Source of the DNA: ZC4RG36 sp964652205
GTDB taxonomy: Bacteria; Chloroflexota; Anaerolineae; Aggregatilineales; Phototrophicaceae
NCBI GenBank assembly: GCA_964652205.1
Contig: CAZZAO010000006.1
Span: forward strand, 1 to 64,000
Reading direction: 5' to 3'
Length of the DNA stretch: 64,000 bases
Both the position numbers and the translations under genes were made by a program. A model generated the notes under the pieces. It did not search any database, was not told the DNA's origin, and saw only the letters and a list, made by a program, of their open reading frames with translations. Of this stretch, positions 56,441 to 64,000 are shown piece after piece (position 1 is the first letter of the stretch; every line of letters begins with the position of its first letter).

Positions 56441-58207
56441 TCAGTTCGTCACGGAGACGCCAAGCGTGTAGCTGGTCGTCGGCGTCCCGGTGGGGGCGGA
56501 GACACTGATCGAATAATCGCCGTTTTCAGGCAGCGTGCCGCTGAACCCCTGAGCGCCCGCCTGAGCGCGCGCCAGCGGCGAACCGTTGGGAGAAACCAGC
56601 GTCAGGTAGACGGGACTGCCCGCCCAGCTCAACGTGAGCTGCATCTGCTGGCCCACGCGCGCGTTCAGCACGTAACTCGTTGACACCGTGCCGCTGACCT
56701 GCCCGGACACCTGCGCCGAGACAGCCCCCGCCGCGAATTGAATCCGCTGCGTCCCCGATACGGACGACGACGGGAGCGCCGAGATAGCAACCGTCAGCGA
56801 ATAGCCGGTCGTCGCCGTCCCGGCAGGCGTTGAAATCTGCGCTGTGTAAGTCCCATCTTCTGGCAGGCTGCCGCTAAAGCTCCGCGCGCCGTTTTGCGCG
56901 CGCGCCAGCGGCGACCCGCCGGGAGAAACGAGCGTCAGATAGACATTGTTCGCCGGCGACGAGACGCCAAGCTGGCTGTACTGTCCGGCCTGAGCGTGGA
57001 ACTTATAGGTATCGACACAGGTCGCGCTCATCTGGCCGCTGACCTGTGCTGAGGTTGCGCCGGGCGCGAACTGAATCTGCTGGTTGACGCTGGCACAACC
57101 GACCCCCTGCGCGGCTCCCGGCCCGGTGATGGTGATCGTCAGCGTATAGACGGTCTGCGCTGTCCCTGCGGGCGCGGAAACCTGAAGGTTGTAGTCGCCG
57201 CTCTCGGTCAGCGCCTGATTGAAGCTCTGGACGCCGTTCTGCGAGCGCGCCAGCGGCGACCCGTTCGGCGAAACGACCGTCAGATAGACGTTATTGCCGG
57301 GCGAAGTGACCGCGATCTGCGCCTGCTGACCCGCCTGCGCGTTAGCTAAGAAGCTGTCGAGCCATGTGCCGCTGGTCTGCCCGTTGACGGTCATGGTGCT
57401 GGTTCCGGGCGCATAGGCCAGCCGCTGCGCGCCAGCCTGCTGGCCGTTATTGACCACCGAAACCAGCAGCTCATAGGAACTGATCGCCATACCGGGCGAA
57501 GTCGAGACGCGCAGTTGATAGTCGCCGCTCTCAGGCAAGACCTGCTGGAAGCTCTGGACGCCGTTCTGCGCGCGCGCCAGCGGCGTTCCGTTGGGCGAAA
57601 TCACCGACAGATAGATCGGGTTGGTGAACTGCGTCAGCACTACGTCCATGATCTGACCGGCCTGGGCGTTGAGCAGATAGTAGTTATAGACCGGGCTGCT
57701 GTTCTGCCCGCTGACCTGTCCGATGACCTGCGCCGTGTTGGTGTCAAGCGCGAACGTAATCCGCTCGGTGCTAATCACCGGAGCCTGCGCCGTCGCTCCC
57801 GCCGGGGGGAGCGGCGAGATGGCGACCACCATGTTGAACAGCGTCGTCGGCGCGCCGGGGAAAACGGAGACGCTGATGCGATAATCGCCGGTTTCCGGCA
57901 GGTTGCCGTTGAAGCTCTGCGCGCCCGCCTGAGCGCGCGCCAGCGGCGACCCGCCCGGCGAAACCACCGTCAGGTAGGCTGGCCCGCCCGCCCACGTCAG
58001 GGCGACCTGCATCGTCTGCCCGGCCTGCGCGTAGATCAGGTAGTCGGCGCTGTGATCGCTATCGACCTGCCCGCTGACGGCTGCCGCAGTCGCGCCGGGA
58101 GCGAAGCTGATCCGCGTGGGATTAGCCGGATCGGCCAGAGTGACTGCCGCGAACATCATCATTGCCAGCAGCGCCATGAAAATGCTGTAGATCCGTTTTA
58201 AGGACAC
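56441..58207 (-). CDS. Secreted protein with five tandem PPC-like beta repeats
   Basis: A 588-residue exported protein: RIYSIFMALLAMMMFAAVTLA signal, then five repeats of about 110 residues (roughly 28-138, 146-253, 260-365, 375-475 and 482-588). Each starts with RI.FA.G....V.GQ.S, continues with AQAGQ..... and NPIYLSVISPNGTPLARAQN-like wording, then SF...LPE.GDY...VS...G....Y.L.V. The pattern fits the pre-peptidase C-terminal beta-sandwich. No enzyme domain is attached, so it is likely a surface or matrix protein. GTG start with GAGAGGTG five bases upstream. Confidence 0.8.
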   Translation of the reverse strand: MSLKRIYSIFMALLAMMMFAAVTLADPANPTRISFAPGATAAAVSGQVDSDHSADYLIYAQAGQTMQVALTWAGGPAYLTVVSPGGSPLARAQAGAQSFNGNLPETGDYRISVSVFPGAPTTLFNMVVAISPLPPAGATAQAPVISTERITFALDTNTAQVIGQVSGQNSSPVYNYYLLNAQAGQIMDVVLTQFTNPIYLSVISPNGTPLARAQNGVQSFQQVLPESGDYQLRVSTSPGMAISSYELLVSVVNNGQQAGAQRLAYAPGTSTMTVNGQTSGTWLDSFLANAQAGQQAQIAVTSPGNNVYLTVVSPNGSPLARSQNGVQSFNQALTESGDYNLQVSAPAGTAQTVYTLTITITGPGAAQGVGCASVNQQIQFAPGATSAQVSGQMSATCVDTYKFHAQAGQYSQLGVSSPANNVYLTLVSPGGSPLARAQNGARSFSGSLPEDGTYTAQISTPAGTATTGYSLTVAISALPSSSVSGTQRIQFAAGAVSAQVSGQVSGTVSTSYVLNARVGQQMQLTLSWAGSPVYLTLVSPNGSPLARAQAGAQGFSGTLPENGDYSISVSAPTGTPTTSYTLGVSVTN

Positions 58208-58366
58208 GATTCACCTCTCAGATCATCCTGCACCACAGGATTCATTGTGTTACAAGCGGCATTAAAGGTCAAGCGTTATTTGTGCAAAAATACCCGTCCG
58301 TAGGGAAAGCGTCGGCTGCCAGAGCCAGCGCCCCGAGTCGTATCCACTGGCTCGATTCAAGCAGCG

Positions 58367-58404
58367 AAAACAAAGCGGGGACGTTGTGGACACCGTCCCC
58401 GCTT
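58367..58404 (-). terminator. Rho-independent terminator of the carbohydrate locus
   Basis: Perfect 11-bp stem (58373-58383 with 58394-58404, arm AAGCGGGGACG), followed on the minus strand by TGTTTTC. It lies 84 bases after the stop of the 891-residue protein gene. The rest of 58208-58487 shows nothing. Confidence 0.75.
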
Positions 58405-58487
58405 CAGTCAATCAGGATTTGTCTCGGGTGGGTCTGAGAGCTAGCGTGCCGTACCCTTCTGGCACAGGCTGGATTTAACTCACCGCC

Positions 58488-61163
58488 TCAGAGCGCCATT
58501 TGATAGGTCGCTAAGGTTTGCAGCTCATCCGGCGATAACCCAATGACCAGCGGGACTTCATACATCCAGTCGTCAGTCAGGCGGATAGCTAACTCCCCCT
58601 GCTCATCGGGATAGACCGTTTGACCGTCGTTATAGCGAACAGTGACGTCATATCCCCTGGGGAGAGTCAGCATCACCTGCCCCGGAGAGACATTCTCCGC
58701 GCGCCACAAATAGATATGCGGGATGCCGTCACGGTAGAGAGTACGCCCGCGCAGCGCATCACCCAGACTAAATTCGGCGCTGCGAGATGCGCGCGGCGTC
58801 CCTGACAACCTGACCGTGCGCGTAGAGTCGCCAGCCGGGAGCTGGTCGCAGACGATGATGCCGTGCAGATTGCCCGTCGCCCCATCGATGACTGACATCC
58901 AGCGCGTCTCGGCTGAGCCGCCAATCGTTCGGACGTTCGTACCGAGCAGCGGCAAACGCCAGACGGCAACGGGCAGAAATTCAAGCGGCTTCGATAAATG
59001 GAAACGAAGGGTAACTTCAACCTCGGAACCGTTTATCTCAACCGCCGTTTCTACCCCTATGCCGGATAAGCTGACCTGCTTCGGAACGCAATTCTCCTCG
59101 GTTATCTGTTCGGGGGTAATCAGCCCTTGAAGGTTACGGAACTGGCTCGAAGGCCCCCATTCCGGCTCCGACCAGGGGGTTGTGAAATCCCAGAAAAACT
59201 GCGGGAGTGGCTGCCCATCAAGATGGAGCGTGTGAAACCGGACATTGCTGACTTCAATGCGATCCGGGAGTTGTGCTGGCTTGTTCTGCGCGCGATAGCC
59301 GACGTAAACATCGGGCTGATAGTAAATATGCTCTGGCTGGCGCTGATAGTGCCGGTGATAGTAATCGGCAATATCGGCGGCGGAAGCGAATACGAGCGGA
59401 TGCGACTGAGCCTGCGTAACCAGATACTCAACCGCGAGCGCATTGGCTCTCTGCCAGTCGGGGCTATTCACAAAATTCTCAAGCCCGATGGTGAAGAACA
59501 GCGGTTCAGGTTGATAGCTTGCGTCGTTCAGCCATAGATCGACGGCGTCATAGAACCGGGTCATGTTCACCGACTGGGAGATACCGCCTTTATAACGCCG
59601 CATTGGACAGGTCAGGGTCGGGCAACCTTCCATTGTAAAGACACAGTAATTTCTTGCTGAGGTCCCGGTCCCCATGCTGAAGGCGACAATGGATGACCCC
59701 GGCGCAACCTTGCGGAAATCATCGTCAGCGACATAATACGGCGCGTTGGGCGCAGCCAGATGGTTGATCCGCCACTGATTTTCATCCGACCCGTCCAGCC
59801 AGTTCTGCCAGGTACAGAGGGAATTGATCGCCTTGATCCCCAGTTCAGCCGCAATCCTGGGCGTATCATGTCCGAGCGTATAACTGCCAAGAATCTCGAG
59901 TGGGCCGACGCTAAGAATCTTCCAGAGGCTCCGGGCCATCTGAAGGGCCTCAGCCTGTAACCCCGCATCCAGGTCCATGAGATTGAAGTTGGGGATGTCA
60001 GGCATCGCCCAGGTTGCATTCATGAAAGGGACCAGGCGGTCGCCGTAACGATGGCGCATGGAGGCATAGGGGCTGAGATAGGCGAGTACGTCAGCGGTCG
60101 TGTGGTCATACGGCGACCACCAATCACCAACCCAGTAGTCACCCGGCAAGTCGAAGCGATGAATCTCGGCATCAATATCCGGGAAATTACTCCCTACCCA
60201 CAGCGTACAGACGGCATATCCCGGCTCAATGACCGCAAAGGCCCGACTGAGCCGCTCGTCACCCACCTGCCAGACGACGCGCCAGTTTCCCGCCTGACTG
60301 GCGACAAGCTCAACATCCGCCCGCCATCCATCGTTCATGGCCTGCCAGTTGAAGTCTACTCCGTCAGACTGTAGCCCTGCGCCCAGATAATCCGGCTCGA
60401 TGGTGGCGCGGCAGGGCGATGGCAGCTTGCCCTGAACCTTGAAGGTGAGCTGTACTTTCTCATTCAGATTGACCAACCCCCGGCTGATCGTCAGGTCTGT
60501 CCGGTATTGCTGCCCCACCCCGCCGGCAATGTCTGCGGTGATCCTGTCTAGCGCCACACTATTCTCATCCATGCGCCAGCGCAACCAGGCGTCAATATCG
60601 GCTCGACGTTCGATTTCAGTGAGCGGCGCGCGATCATAAGGCGTGGTCAGTTCAAACTGATGGAGATAGATGCGGGCATCGCCTGTCGCCTCGATGGTGA
60701 GATAGCCGCCGCGCTGCCCTGCTGCTTCCGGCAGGACAATGCGCTGCTCTCCATCCACGGTCGTAATGAACAGACTGCCCGCCTGTTTACGGAAGGAGAC
60801 AGACAGCCGTTCGCCAGCGGCTTCAATCTTCCCCGTTTGCAACAGATGATTTGCGGAGTCGGTGATGTTCACGGCCCCGGCGCGGCTAATCCGAATAAGC
60901 ACAACGGCTTCTTTGATTGATCCCCACTCGTGCGGCTTGCCGAGCGCAATCGTCAGTTCGGCGGCCTGTCCCTGCCCATATTCATAAGTGAGCGCTGCTT
61001 CAAAATCACGCAGGTTGTCGGGATGGACAGCCGTCCCCGACAGGGTGACATGGCTGACGCGGAAATTGGGTTCGAGGACAATCGGCCCTGCCTGACGGCT
61101 GACCGCGACATCGCCACGCCGCCAGGTTTCTGTGGGGAGATCAAAACTATCGACATAAATCAC
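58488..61163 (-). CDS. Large carbohydrate-locus protein of unknown family
   Basis: An 891-residue soluble protein with no signal peptide. The N-terminal 175 residues look like a jelly-roll (VDSFDLPTETWRRGDV, RDFEAALTYEYGQGQAAELT, GYLTIEATGDARIYLHQFEL), as in LamG/3-keto-disaccharide-hydrolase domains. The middle (about 370-640) has DYWVGDWWSPYDHTTADVLA, LEILGSYTLGHDTPRIAAEL and PLFFTIGLENFVNS, with many Asp/His/Trp as in a barrel glycosidase or deacetylase. The C-terminal 250 residues are beta-rich. GC is lower than in the rest of the window. Neighbours (SDR, GH36-like enzyme) suggest glycoside degradation; I do not recognise the family. Confidence 0.6.
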   Translation of the reverse strand: MIYVDSFDLPTETWRRGDVAVSRQAGPIVLEPNFRVSHVTLSGTAVHPDNLRDFEAALTYEYGQGQAAELTIALGKPHEWGSIKEAVVLIRISRAGAVNITDSANHLLQTGKIEAAGERLSVSFRKQAGSLFITTVDGEQRIVLPEAAGQRGGYLTIEATGDARIYLHQFELTTPYDRAPLTEIERRADIDAWLRWRMDENSVALDRITADIAGGVGQQYRTDLTISRGLVNLNEKVQLTFKVQGKLPSPCRATIEPDYLGAGLQSDGVDFNWQAMNDGWRADVELVASQAGNWRVVWQVGDERLSRAFAVIEPGYAVCTLWVGSNFPDIDAEIHRFDLPGDYWVGDWWSPYDHTTADVLAYLSPYASMRHRYGDRLVPFMNATWAMPDIPNFNLMDLDAGLQAEALQMARSLWKILSVGPLEILGSYTLGHDTPRIAAELGIKAINSLCTWQNWLDGSDENQWRINHLAAPNAPYYVADDDFRKVAPGSSIVAFSMGTGTSARNYCVFTMEGCPTLTCPMRRYKGGISQSVNMTRFYDAVDLWLNDASYQPEPLFFTIGLENFVNSPDWQRANALAVEYLVTQAQSHPLVFASAADIADYYHRHYQRQPEHIYYQPDVYVGYRAQNKPAQLPDRIEVSNVRFHTLHLDGQPLPQFFWDFTTPWSEPEWGPSSQFRNLQGLITPEQITEENCVPKQVSLSGIGVETAVEINGSEVEVTLRFHLSKPLEFLPVAVWRLPLLGTNVRTIGGSAETRWMSVIDGATGNLHGIIVCDQLPAGDSTRTVRLSGTPRASRSAEFSLGDALRGRTLYRDGIPHIYLWRAENVSPGQVMLTLPRGYDVTVRYNDGQTVYPDEQGELAIRLTDDWMYEVPLVIGLSPDELQTLATYQMAL

Positions 61164-61255
61164 AATCGCAATCCTTTACCGAGCATCCTGAGGCGCTTAA
61201 CCACGTCCAGAGCATCTCAACCACTATTTCGCGCCGTCGCCAGCGCCACAATCGC

Positions 61256-62039
61256 CTACTCTGTCCAGTATTTCGCGCCGGGCAGGCTGCCATCCATGAC
61301 ATAGCCACCATCAATCGTGAGTACCTGTCCGGTGATATAGCGCGCATCGTCGGACGCCAGAAAAGTCACTCCGGTGGCGATCCATTCGGGCTGGGCGATT
61401 GATTTCATTGGCACGCGCTCGAACAGCGCTTTGACAACCGCCTCGGTATACATGGGAGTCGTCAATTCGCTGTAAGTGGCCCCCGGCGCTACACAGTTGA
61501 CCCGAATGTTATAGGGCGCGAGTTCAGTTGCCATCGTCCGCGAAAATGCCTCGATCCCGCCTTTGGATGCCGTGTAAGGGCCAGCGTTCGGTTCGGAGAG
61601 GGTGGCATGGATGGACGACATATTGACGATGCTGCCGCCCTGTTTTTGCTCGATCATGACGCGGGCTGCGGCGCGCGCGCAAAAGAAGACGCTGGATAGA
61701 TTCGTTCGGATGATACGATCCCAGGTTTCGTCCGTGATNNNNNNNNNNCCCCTGAGCAATAATTCCGGCATTGTTGACGAGAATATGAAGCCCGCCAAGC
61801 TGCTCAACAACCTGCCGGGTCATGCGATCAACCGGCGCTGATTCGGAGACATCGCAGGCGAGCGCCAGCGAACGGTGTCCCTGTTCGACAAGCGCAGCCG
61901 CGACGGCTTCGGCTTTTGCCTGCTGCACGTCAGCAATACAGACCGCCGCGCCCTCATTTGCCAGGGCCAGAGCGATAGCTTTCCCAATCCCTGCCGCGCC
62001 ACCTGTGACAATGGCAACTTTACCTTCGAGCTTCATCAT
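61256..62039 (-). CDS. Short-chain dehydrogenase/reductase interrupted by the scaffold gap
   Basis: A classical SDR split by ten N. Upstream part from ATG 62039 (GGAGGTGAG before it): EGKVAIVTGGAAGIGKAIAL (cofactor loop), IADVQQ, ILVNNAGIIAQG. Downstream part: ITDETWDRIIRTNLSSVFF, VNMSSIHATLSEPNAGPYTA then SKGG (catalytic Ser, Tyr, Lys), IRVNCVAPGATYSE and GQVLTIDGGYV. Frames differ by one across the gap, so the true gap is 9 or 12 bases, and about four residues are missing by comparison with FabG-type enzymes. Probably oxidises or reduces a sugar or sugar acid in this locus. Confidence 0.85.
61739..61748. other. Assembly gap (10 N)
   Basis: Ten ambiguous bases inside the SDR gene. The coding frame implies a real distance of 9 or 12 bases. 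Confidence 0.99.
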
Positions 62040-62068
62040 CTCACCTCCACTTGATGAATAACAGCCTG

Positions 62069-64000
62069 TTAGTCCGTAGTCAGGGGATAGCACTCGACCA
62101 CCTGCGCTGACCAGGGCGCAAGCCGCCGGGATACCGTAAACATGCCCTGTTCAGCATCAAACCCTCCGCCCTCATGAACCCTCGGGCAGTTATACCAGCG
62201 GTCGCGGTCTAAACCGCGCTGTTCTAAATTGATGCTGCCCCTGATGATCCGTGATTCGCCCGACAGATTGAAGAGAACCGCGATAAACGCCGACTCCTCA
62301 GGGAGAAGATGAAAGTGTACTTCTTCGTTCGCGCCGTAAAATTCGCCGCGTTTGAAGAAGCGAGCCAGCTTCTGGTAGCGACTCATGGCATGGCGCTGCG
62401 CTTCAGCGATAGACGGGTCTTCATGGCTGCCGCCAATCCCCAGATGGCGGCAGGTCGAAGCATACCACCACAGGACGAGCGCGTGCTGGTTGTCCCCGCG
62501 CAGGTCTACGTGGAGATAGATCGGCACATTGCAGGCCAGATTGTAATAGTACAGAGCGAGCGCCCGGCCACTGAGAAGGTCTTCCATCGGCTGCCACATC
62601 AACTCAAAGCCCCAGTTAACATCATAACTGCCAGTCAAGCCATACTGATAGTAAACCGGGGTATAGCGCAGGGTACTGCCCCCAACAACCATATCGTGCA
62701 TCTCGATCAGCACGTCAGGATAGCGCGCATGGATGCGTTGAGCTAATTGAAGGTTGGCGGAAACGTGGTCAGAGCGCGTATAAGGAATCGGGTGTCCATG
62801 GGCTTCGTTAAAGCAGGCAGTGGCATACCAGTTCCCGTCGAACATCAGGAAAGTTACCCCATCGGCACAGAGTTCCAGAAGTCGCCGCGCGGCTTCATCC
62901 AGATATTGTCTGGAGCCAAGACACAGAAAGCGAGCGCACTCGCTTTGAGACACATCCGGCCCCGATGCCAGACTCCAGTGGCGAATATCGAGGTGCTGCG
63001 TATAGATTGGCCTCCCTTCTCGATCCAGCGCCTGAGCAGCCGCCGGCCATTGATCGACGCCGCTCTGATCAAAGGACAGCCAGGTGGCTAACGGACAGTG
63101 CAGGGAAACTCGCAATCCGTAGCGCTCCTGAACCTCCTGAATAAACTGGCGCTGATTTCCAAGCCACGCCTCGCCCCACAGAAACGAGCCGAACTCCGTA
63201 TCCCAACCGGGGTCAAGGTAGAGCGCTTCGCAGTGGTAGGCGCGCGCTTTTTCGGCCTCTTTCAGGATAAGGTCGCGGGTGTAGGTCAGGTGACGGGTCT
63301 TGCGTGGCCTCGGCGGGTTTCCCGCAGTGGCGAGTGAGAATTCTGCGTTGTCGTACAGTTCGTTCCAATGCACCGGGGGGTTGAAGGCAGCGGGAAAGTG
63401 ACAGCCGTGCTGGTCGAGAAAACGGCGGAAAGCATAGAAGGATTCCTGAAAATCACCGGAGGATGTTTCATAGTGGGTCACGCCCAGCGTGACCTGTTTG
63501 CCAGCGGGAATGGTTGTAAGCAAGGCTGGCTCACCGTCGCGCAGACCTGCACCCCCAAAGCATAAAAGTAAGCCACCGTCATCAACATGGGTGTCAATGA
63601 CACTAGATTCCATCGCCTGCTGGTTGAATTTGAAAATGCCCAGACTGTCATTGCCGTGCGTCCACGCCCATCCTTCAGAGAAGTACCGAGAGGAGCGCAG
63701 GTAGCCGTTTCCCCACGGCACGGACGCGACCTCGTTGATTCGGACTTCTTTTCCGCTGCCGCTGATGATCTGCTGGAAGGAAAAGTCATTATCAGCATCG
63801 CCGGATGCAACTGCGCTATGTCGGAAGGGAATAGCAACCAGCCGGTCTTCCTTCAGCGCCGGGAGCAGCCTGCCAACGTTGTTCGTGATACGCCGCTGCC
63901 ACCCACAGGCGAAATCGAGAAGCTCGACCGCCTCATTTCCCGGATTGTACAGCGTGATCTGCTCTTCAAAAAAGGGCGCGCTGTCAGGCAGCCACAGCGC
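62069..64000 (-). CDS. GH36-like glycosidase (partial, runs off the window)
   Basis: At least 643 residues; the frame stays open to base 64000, so the N-terminus is outside. The visible start is an all-beta region (PFFEEQITLYNPGNEAVELL), followed by a TIM-barrel part with CEALYLDPGWDTEFGSFLWG (the DxGW-like strand of GH36/GH31 clan D enzymes), GVTFLMFDGNWY holding a likely catalytic Asp, and VLIEMHDMVVGG. A beta domain ends the chain (VSRRLAPWSAQVVECY). It most resembles alpha-galactosidase-type enzymes. A GTG at 63721 is only an internal codon. Same strand and low GC as the SDR and the 891-residue protein, so they form one locus. Confidence 0.65.
   Translation of the reverse strand, partial: ALWLPDSAPFFEEQITLYNPGNEAVELLDFACGWQRRITNNVGRLLPALKEDRLVAIPFRHSAVASGDADNDFSFQQIISGSGKEVRINEVASVPWGNGYLRSSRYFSEGWAWTHGNDSLGIFKFNQQAMESSVIDTHVDDGGLLLCFGGAGLRDGEPALLTTIPAGKQVTLGVTHYETSSGDFQESFYAFRRFLDQHGCHFPAAFNPPVHWNELYDNAEFSLATAGNPPRPRKTRHLTYTRDLILKEAEKARAYHCEALYLDPGWDTEFGSFLWGEAWLGNQRQFIQEVQERYGLRVSLHCPLATWLSFDQSGVDQWPAAAQALDREGRPIYTQHLDIRHWSLASGPDVSQSECARFLCLGSRQYLDEAARRLLELCADGVTFLMFDGNWYATACFNEAHGHPIPYTRSDHVSANLQLAQRIHARYPDVLIEMHDMVVGGSTLRYTPVYYQYGLTGSYDVNWGFELMWQPMEDLLSGRALALYYYNLACNVPIYLHVDLRGDNQHALVLWWYASTCRHLGIGGSHEDPSIAEAQRHAMSRYQKLARFFKRGEFYGANEEVHFHLLPEESAFIAVLFNLSGESRIIRGSINLEQRGLDRDRWYNCPRVHEGGGFDAEQGMFTVSRRLAPWSAQVVECYPLTTD

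Overview
The window looks like a scaffold from a GC-rich (about 60% by eye) bacterium, most likely a Chloroflexota of the Anaerolineae type. The reasons are the style of the proteins (signal peptide or single membrane helix, Thr/Pro linkers, SH3b or beta-propeller output domains, LCP protein, many GT39-like membrane enzymes), a K+-independent membrane pyrophosphatase, frequent GTG/TTG starts, and abundant short palindromic and heptameric repeats. A run of 10 N at 61739-61748 shows it is an assembled scaffold. There are no rRNA or tRNA genes and no CRISPR array that I can see.

Layout. 0-9.3 kb: methylmalonyl-CoA epimerase, a GNAT, a secreted protein, a LutA-like Fe-S protein, a frameshifted Uma2 nuclease gene, a PPOX/F420-type flavoprotein, a GH13 alpha-glucosidase coupled to a CitE-like lyase, and a PepF-type M3 peptidase. 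9.6-22 kb: the prfA and prmC pair is split by an O-acylation cassette (MBOAT plus two SGNH-like partners); then a GH1 glucosidase, DprA with an HTH regulator, an HtrA protease and an acyltransferase-3. 22-30 kb: signalling and envelope genes (PP2C-like/beta-propeller membrane protein, CheY-like receiver, TPR-SH3b membrane protein). 30-36 kb: membrane and soluble pyrophosphatases flanking an AT-rich island, then an LCP cell-wall ligase. 36-53 kb: glycan assembly (two coupled GT39-like enzymes with FolC, two GT4-like transferases, a flippase) with three scattered copies of a small CxxxC envelope-protein family, an intact VapBC-like module and a decayed HicBA module. 52-58 kb: an enlarged NDK-fold protein, a lone Smr domain, secreted proteins, including one with five tandem ~110-residue repeats. 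58.4-64 kb: a lower-GC carbohydrate locus (891-residue unknown protein, SDR, GH36-like enzyme running off the end).

Taken together the accessory content centres on cell-surface glycan synthesis and modification (MBOAT/SGNH, acyltransferase-3, GT39, GT4, flippase, LCP) and on sugar use (GH1, GH13, GH36-like). Non-coding DNA is rich in mobile or repetitive pieces: a 165-bp MITE with 21-bp ends and 8-bp target duplication, a second 150-bp inverted-repeat element, at least seven related GC-rich palindromes (two sitting in frame inside a GT39-like gene), and several degenerate heptamer arrays. A few genes are broken by single-base changes, which may be real decay or residual assembly errors.
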